From: Oasisia sp. SBJ-2009
Taxonomy: Eukaryota; Annelida; Polychaeta; Sabellida; Siboglinidae
Length of the DNA stretch: 64,000 nucleotides
Reading direction: 5' to 3'
NCBI GenBank assembly: GCA_964017155.1
Contig: OZ024858.1
Location: forward strand, 29,530,687 to 29,594,686
The notes under the pieces are model-generated. The model was not told the DNA's origin and did not search any database. It worked only from the letters and a program-made list of their open reading frames with translations. Each line of letters begins with the position of its first letter. The stretch's first letter is position 1. The translations under genes were made by a program, and so were the position numbers. Of the stretch, positions 53,001 to 62,000 are shown piece by piece.

Positions 53001-56000
53001 GACTCTCTGTGCTGTGTCTGTCCTAGTGTTGTGGGGATGTCTTTATGTCGACTCTCTGTGCTGTGTCTGTCCTAGTGTTGTGGGGATGTCTTTATGTCGA
53101 CTCTCCGTGCTGTGTCTGTCCTAGTGTTGTGGGGATGTCTTTATGTCGACTCTCTGTGCTGTGTCTGTCCTAGTGTTGTGGGGATGTCTTTATGTCGACT
53201 CTCTGTGATGTGTGTCCTACTGTTGTGGGGATGTCTTTATGTCGACTCTCTGTGCTGTGTCTGTCCTAGTGTTGTGGTATGTCTTTATGTTGACTCTGCC
53301 TTCAGACCGTGGTTCCCTCCGTGTCGACCCAGCGCCTCCTCCAGAGGCTGTATCCCTACGACGTGATGCTGGGGAAGGAGGGACAGACCGCGGTCGTGGA
53401 CGCACTCCAGGCAAGTGAAACGACGTCTCCTGGTTCCTCGTATAGGCTTCTGTTCATCTTCACAAGCCAGGGGTCATTGCGCTGCATTACACATACCCCA
53501 GGCTGGGTGGGTGGGTGGGTCGGTGGGTCGGTGGGTCGGTGGGTCGGTGGGTGGGTCGGAGGGTGGGTGGGTGGGTGGGTGGGTGGGTGGGTGGGTGGGT
53601 GGGTGGGTGGGTGGGTGGGTGGGTGGGTGGGTGGGTGGGTGGGTGGGTGGGTGGGTGGGTGGATGGATGGATGGATGGATGGATGGATGGATGGATGGAT
53701 GGATGGATGGATGGATGGATGGATGGATGGATGGATGGATGGATGGATGGATGGATGGATGGATGGATGGATGGATGGATGGATGGATGGATGGATGGAT
53801 GGATGGATGGATGGATGGATGGATGGATGGATGGATGGATCTTCCAGGGGGACAAGTGTAAGGCAATTTGAGCAGTCCGTGGGGTGCTGTATAAGAAGTT
53901 ATCTTTGTTTCACAGCACTACACATATGCATACACACACACATACTGACACACACATGTTGGCAAGTCCCCAGTAACTACCATTAGTGACACAGTGGCTA
54001 GGGCATCGGACTCGCAATCAAGAAAACTCGGGTTTGAATCCTGTTGCCGCAATTTCAAACTTTGGCCAAGTTTGTTCTGTCCACATTGCTCTAGTTCATT
54101 TAGCTGTAAGAATTAGTTCCTGTCTACAAACAGTGATGCTTATATGTGTATGAACAATGTTGTGCATTAATTGCAGCATGGCTGAATACTTCCCAGATAC
54201 TTTAGAAGGTGTTTGAGTGAATAGTTGTGTGAGGGACTAGAGTGTGAGTACTCTGATAAGTCACAGTGACTGGCCACTGATGTGTAACAACTTGCCTTTA
54301 TTCATTCTGTACTTGTCTCTTCAGTCGTTCAGTCTGCTGGACAATGACGCCAACTATGAGGGGTGTCTAGTGACCGAGGTGCGACTGACCGGTGACAGTC
54401 AGGCCACGGTCCAAGTGAAACACGGCCTCCACACACACGAGCTACACCTGGCCGCGGGAACTCTACTCACGACCAGCTTGACCAGCGGTCACTACGTGAA
54501 CACCTACTACCATGACCAGCTGCTTACAGACATGATGGAGTCACACTTAGTGAAGGACTTCTGTCTGATTGGGCCACCGGTGAGTCCAGTCATGTCTTTG
54601 TCATTGGTCCATCGGTCAGTTCAGTCATGTCTTTGTCATTGGTCCACCGGTGAGTCCAGTCATGTCTTTGTCATTGGTCCAGTGGTCAGTCCAGTCATGT
54701 CTTTGTCATTGGTCCACCGGTCAGTCCACTGAGTCCAGTCATGTCTTTGTCATTGGTCCACCGGTCAGTCCAGTCATGTCTTTGTCATTGGTCCACCGGT
54801 CAGTCCAGTCATGTCTTTGTCATTGGTCCACCGGTCAGTCCAGTCATGTCTTTGTCATTGGTCCACCGGTCAGTCCAGTCATGTCTTTGTCATTGGTCCA
54901 CCGGTCAGTCCAGTCATGTCTTTGTCTTAGTAGTTTCACAGCGAGGCTCTTCCTCAGTTGTCACTGTTGATGTATCTAATTGACTGCTTCAAAATATAAA
55001 CTTAAATGTTTGAACTGTTTTGGTTATGTTACGTATTGACATAGCCTCCAGTGGTATCAAAACTCTTCTGGAATCGTAATAATTGCAGGTAATTATTGTT
55101 TTTCTAAATGAAGTATTGGTTACGCATCAGTGTGAATGTCTGAATTCCATTGCAGCTGTGACATAAGTTTTTTTTTAATGTTCTGTTCACATGTTATTTC
55201 TGTCTTCTATTTATTTTTTAAATGAAAAGCAGGAATTGATATTAATTAGTCATGTTACATATTATGTTCAGTTGTTCGTTTATGTTTCAGGGGTGTGGCA
55301 AAAGCATTGTTGCCAAACAGTTTGCTGAATTATTAGGATATCACTTAGAACCAATAATGTTATATCAGGTAAGTTTTTATGTATGAGATATGATTTATTT
55401 TTCTTATCAGTGTCACAGTTTGAATATTTGTCAAAACATTAATTTATAGCGCAGCACAGTAAACTAGAATAACACAAGTAACTATGTAAAATACTGGCAA
55501 TAAAATTCAGCACTAAAATTAACACGTTTTGAACGGTTAAAACTGGCAATTTGTTAGTAGTGTGAAACTGAAACTTTTTGGTGGGATCAAACTTATTGTT
55601 TGTTCTTTGGGTTAAACTTGCATTTATTCATGGAATGAAACTGATAATTTCTCATTGAAACTGGCCACTTGTTTGTGCATTTGACATTGACCATCACTCT
55701 CTGAGACTGTGCCTGAGATTGACCGGTACTGTCTGAGACTGACCGGTACTGTCTGTGACTGAGACTGACCGTTACTGACCGGTACTGTCTTTGACTGAGA
55801 CTGACCGGTACTGTCTGTGACCAAGACTGACCAGTACTGACCAGTACTGTCTGTGACTGAGACTGACCGGTACTGTCTGTGACTGAGACTGACTGGTACT
55901 GACCGGTACTGTCTGTGACCGAGACTGACCGGTACTGACCAGTACTGTCCGTGACTGAGACTGCCCAGTACTGTCTGTGACTGAGACTGACCGGTACTGT

Positions 56001-59000
56001 CTGTGACTGAGACTGACCGGTACTGACCAGTACTGTCTGTGACTGAGACTGACTGGTACTGACCAGTACTGTCTGTGACTGAGACTGACCGGTACTGACC
56101 AGTACTGTCTGTGACCGATACTGACCGGTACTGTCTGTGACTGAGACTGACCGGTACTGTCTGTGACTCAGACTGACCGGTACTGACCGGTACTGTCTGT
56201 GACTGAGACTGACCAGTACTGACCGGTACTGTCTGTGACTGAGACTGACCGGTACTGACCGGTAGTCCGGTACTGTCTGTGACTGCAGGACATGGGGGCA
56301 AGAGACTTGCTACAACAGAGAATCACCCGACCCAATGGAGACACAGCCTGGCAACCCTCTCCACTGGTCAAGGCTGCTTTGGACGGCAGTTTGGCCGTAC
56401 TGGACGGTGTCCACCGCATCAACCCTGGCACCTTCGCCGTCCTCCACAGGTAATGAGTGCTCCCTGCACCATCGCTGTTCTGTACAGACAACAGTCAGTT
56501 AATGCTCCCTAGAATGTTTTCTGTAATCGATAGGTAATGACTATTCTTCATCATGATTGGCAGGTAATGGTTGCTCCCTAAGACCAAAGCTCTCTTCCAC
56601 AGGTAATGAGTGCTCCCTGGCAACTTTGCCCTCCTCCATAGGTAATGGTTGCTCCCATGGTTCTTTCATAACCTTCACAGATAATGGTTGCTCCCTAGTT
56701 CCTTCAATATCCTGCACAAATAATAGTTGCTCCCTAGTTTCTTCACTATCCTCCACAAATAATGGTTGCTCTTTGGCACTTCATTCATTCATCCTCGACA
56801 TCGTACAGATAAAAATTGTTCCCTAACACCTTTGCAATTTTTCCTAGATGGCTGTTTAAATGATTTGTAGGTTAATTCACGACCGGGAGTTGTCATTATT
56901 TGATGGTACAAGACTGTTGCGACACGACCGATATGACAAGATCAAGGAAGAAAATAATCTCACTGAAGAAGATATGACAAACAGGTAATACAAGACCTTG
57001 ATCATCTTAGAAGTGACGTCTGTCACAGCCACTATGTAGCATAAAGATAGTGATAAAATGTCAAACCTTTGGTTTTATATGTGTAGCATTATTTTCTGCA
57101 ATTTCAAGTGTTTAATTTTTTATGATGTAGGAACAGTACTTACAGTGTATGTTTGGTTTCACTGGTTTGGTTAAATCATTTTGTCTAAATGACGAACAGA
57201 CTTCGGACAAACATACCAGAATGTTGTGATTGATGTAAGATCATTGTGAATATTCACAAAATTACTCTGAAATGAAACAAGCAAAAACTGCATTGCCCAA
57301 GGGAGCATTAATTGTGATGAAATAGCACAATTTTCTGCTGTTTCAGGGGGGTATTTAGGATCCACCCGGCATTCCGCATCGTTGCACTGTCAGAGCCCCC
57401 AGTGGCAGGAAGCAGCAACCAGCAGTGGTTGAACTCGGAACAGCTGACGATGTTTCTGTACCACAACATGCGGCCCTTGTCGTGGACGGAGGAGCTCAAC
57501 GTCATCCACAAACTGGCATGTACAGCACTTGCTGGCACGATATTGCAGATATTTCCTTAAAGGGACACTCCAGTCAGTGAGAGATTCACACCATTTACTT
57601 ACATCTGTATAATACATTGTTAATTTTAGTATAGTTGTACCAGAAACACTCCATGTTGGATTCAGGGCGCTGCCATCTTGAGACTTATGCACCAGTGACG
57701 TAAACCGCTTACGTCACTGGCACATGCACGTTCGAACATCGTATGTCTGCCCAAAATATGTATCCAGTACGTCGCGGATTGCTTACATCACAATCACAAT
57801 TATTAGCAAAGATTTCACCAATCCTTGCATTTTTCAACAATGCGCCAATGACGTAAACGATTTGGCTTACAGATAGCATATTTTGATACCATTAAACTAT
57901 AACTAATTATGTATTAACGATCTTTATGCACAGTTACTAGGTACAACCAAAATAATATACATATTTAAGTTAATACTGTGAACTTCTCACTGACTGGAGT
58001 ATCCCTTTAGCCCTAGAGGTGACCAAGAAAAATCCTCTGTAGCTTACTGTGCCTATAAAAATCATAACTTTGCTAATATTGATCATAAAAATATGAATGA
58101 TACGTCATTTTAACGCTAAAAGATCGCTTTATCATAATAATATTATAATATCTATAGAACAAACGAAAATCATGGGGATATTTCTATATGAAATTTAACT
58201 AAAAAATAAAAACAAACATTTCATCCAGCTGCCAGATAATGATGGCATGGATGAATATACTTTGCTGCTTAGACAAATGTAGCGTCATGTCATTAGCTGC
58301 TAAATAAAACAAAAATGAAACAAATCCATTGAGAATTATCATTGATATGTTTTTTTCCCACATAGAAATATGTTGATTCAAACCGGCCTCTAGGGTTAAC
58401 CACACAAGGACCTGCTTCAAATTAAACAAATTACATTTAATTCAGACTTAATTTAATTAGCACAGTTATTTTATCTTATCCAAAAATGAATCCACCTGAC
58501 CAGAAACGTTCTCATTTCTTTTCAATATGGCATCGTTAATAAACTGATATTCTTGTTGAATGATGAATGAATAATTGAAAGATTATTAATTAATATGCAT
58601 TTAATGATTACTTTGTAAACTAGTTATATATAACTCGGCGTCATGTTAACTTTTCTGCAACAAATTTAATGTCAACATCTGTGTATGTTTTCACATTAAA
58701 CAATTACTAATGAAATATTTCAATGTAAAATTGTTATCTGTCTGTTATTTTGTAATTTCTTGACCAAAATGAGACGTTCTTCTTTCTTTCTTTTGCAGGT
58801 TCCTGGCAGCTATGACATTGAACCAGTCATGAGGCTGACTCACAAACTGAGAGAATCACACGACTCAAATGTGAGTCGGCACATATCTTGATCATTTATG
58901 GTGTCTATCTGCACATTGGCTGGAGTGATTTTATACTGATAACGATTGTTATTCAATCTTGAGGATATATTTATATTGGGAAGCTGTATGGAGAATGATT

Positions 59001-62000
59001 TGTGCTTCTAAGCATTTACATTTTATGCAGTCTTTTGCTGTCTTTGTGATAGGCATTATAGGGTGCACATGCAGATGTAATGATTGAAGTTGCAGATATA
59101 ATGATTGAAGTTTGCACAGTGCACAGAGACATACTTTTTGAGGAAGGAGGTAATGGTTTAATAAGCTTAACAGTAGGAATCTGGTGAAAACCAAAAGGTG
59201 AAGACAACTTGCCTCACACTTGGTTGAGATGTTGGCTGAGTCCAGTTGCTCCTGCGGGTTACAGCTGAGGTCTCTGGCATCGTCTTTGTCGACAAGACAA
59301 CTACTGCGGATCGCTCGTAGACTGGCCAAGTACCCACAGGAGAACGTCTACGACACTGTCCACAAGGCATGTCTGGCAAGGTAACTATGACACTGTCCAC
59401 AAGGCATGTCTGGCAAGGTAACTATGACACTGTCCACAAGGCCTGTCTTGCAAGGTAACTATGACACTGTCCACAAGGCATGTCTGGCAAGGTAACTATG
59501 ACACTGTCCACAAGGCCTGTCTTGCAAGGTAACTAGAACACTGTCCACAAGGCCTGTCTTGCAAGGTAACTAGGACACTGTCCACAAGGCCTGTCTTGCA
59601 AGGTAACTAGGACACTGTCCACAAGGCCTGTCTTGCAAGGTAACTATGACACTGTCCACAAGGCCTGTCTTGCAAGGTAACTATGACACTGTCCACAAGG
59701 CCTGTCTGGCAAGGTAACTATGACACTGTCCACAAGGCCTGTCTGGCAAGGTAACTATGACACTGTCCACAAGGCCTGTCTGGCAAGGTAACTATGACAC
59801 TGTCCACAAGGCCTGTCTGGCAAGGTAACTATGACACTGTCCACAAGGCCTGTCTGGCAAGGTAACTATGACACTGTCCCCAAGGCCTGTCTGGCAAGGT
59901 AACTATGACACTGTCCACAAGGCTTGTCTTGCAAGGTAACTATGGTCTGTCCCTCATCTCATCACACCTGTGCCATGGGGTCTTCCTCTCTACGTTGTAT
60001 CCCTCATCTCAACCCATGTGTGCATATTTCTACTGCATTTACGCATTTCCATCATTATTGGGTTTTTAAAATAATGTCCTACACCGATGGCTTGGGTGAA
60101 ATATAGAAGCTATTTGAGGTCAATTATTACTCACATGCAGGGCATTTCAATGTGCTTGATCACTCTTCATCAAATACAATAAATAAGTGATTTGTAAATT
60201 CTGAGAAAAACGTAAACCATTACAGGAAAAATTGTTGCAAGAGTTGTTTTCGAATGACCCAGCTACATCAGTGTTCTACAATTCTGCTATCGTGGTAATA
60301 AACACAATATATCTTAGTGATTCATGACTTTAAGACGAGCTAAATATTTTTGATTGAGTTCTAAGACAGCAACAACATTGAAATGTAATGCAAATTTACT
60401 GCCGTTTTGCAGTGTAACTCTGTGTAAACATTGGACAAGTTACAGTAAGTAAAACGACATTACATTGGTTGGTTGTTCTGTTGGATGACAGGAATGTTTA
60501 CATGAGTGCCTCACATGTCCTTGTGTAGATTTCTCCCTCGCCTCACGAGGAACGCGCTGGAGGAAGAACTCAAACATCTTGGGATCAACAAACCGGAGTT
60601 GCCATCTTCCACAGAAGACATCGAGTCAGCAATCTCATGTATGTCCACACAGTTTCGCTGTTTTCAGTTTTTAATGTGATTAGATAAATTAGAAGACTTG
60701 AGTTTTTTTTTACATATATCCGTGATTTTATACGTATTCACTGAAGTGTCATAATTAATTATTGTGCTCTATTATAAAAACAATATTAATTCGGTCATTT
60801 ATTTACACAAGCCTTGGATGAGGTCAGTCTGGTCTGTTGTAGGCGGTGTTACAGACGGGGTCCTGCGGATTGGTTCCACGGAGGTGCCCGTCTACACCAC
60901 AGAGAACAAGATGAAGGTTCCAGATGTCCTGTTTTATGACAACCACCAGGTAGGGTGTAGGATGGTTTTATGACAATCACCAGGTAGAGTGTGGGATGGT
61001 TTTATGACAACCACCAGGTAGAGTGTGGGATGGTTTTATGACAACCACCAGGTAGAGTGTGGGATGGTTTTATGACAACCACCAGGTAGAGTGTGGGATG
61101 GTTTTATGACAACCACCAGGTAGAGTGTGGGATGGTTTTATGACAACCACCAGGTAGAGTGTGGGATGGTTTTATGACAACCACCAGGTAGAGTGTGGGA
61201 TGGTTTTATGACAACCACCAGGTAGAGTGTGGGATGGTTTTATGACAACCACCAGGTAGAGTGTAGGATGGTTTTATGACAACCACCAGGTAGAGTGTGG
61301 GATGGTTTTATGACAATCACCAGGTAGAGTGTGGGATGGTTTTATGACAACCACCAGGTAGAGTGTGGGATGGTTTTATGAGAATCACCAGGTAGAGTGT
61401 GGGATGGTTTTATGACAACCACCAGGTAGAGTGTGGGATGGTTTATGACAATCACCAGGTAGAGTGTGGGATGGTTTTATGACAACCACCAGGTAGAGTG
61501 TGGGATGGTTTTATGACAACCACCAGGTAGAGTGTGGGATGGTTTTATGACAACCACCAGGTAGAGTGTGGGATGGTTTTATGACAACCACCAGGTAGAG
61601 TGTGGGATGGTTTTATGACAACCACCAGGTAGAGTGTGGGATGGTTTTATGACAACCACCAGGTAGAGTGTGGGATGGTTTTATGACAATCACCAGGTAG
61701 AGTGTGGGATGGTTTTATGACAACCACCAGGTAGAGTGTGGGATGGTTTTATGACAATCACCAGGTAGAGTGTGGGATGGTTTTATGACAACCACCAGGT
61801 AGAGTGTGGGATGGTTTTATGACAATCATCAGGTAGAGTGTGGGATGGTTTTATGACAACCACCAGGTAGAGTGTGGGATGGTTTTATGACAATCATCAG
61901 GTAGAGTGTGGGATGGTTTTATGACAACCACCAGGTAGAGTGTGGGATGGTTTTATGACAACCACCAGGTAGAGTGTGGGATGGTTTTATGACAACCACC

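Noticed and set aside
53309..53986. 225-residue Trp-Val-Gly / Trp-Met-Asp frame
   Set aside because: Translation of (GGGT)n-(GGAT)n; only its first ~35 codons are VWA8 exon 10.
53994..54047. tRNA gene on the plus strand
   Set aside because: Same reasoning: SINE head with degraded anticodon arm.
55624..56301. 225-residue minus frame with Ser/Gln/Val repeats
   Set aside because: Stop-free reading of the 26/36-bp array before exon 13.
57391..57692. Minus-strand frames across VWA8 exon 15
   Set aside because: Shadows of the GC-rich exon; the plus frame matches VWA8.
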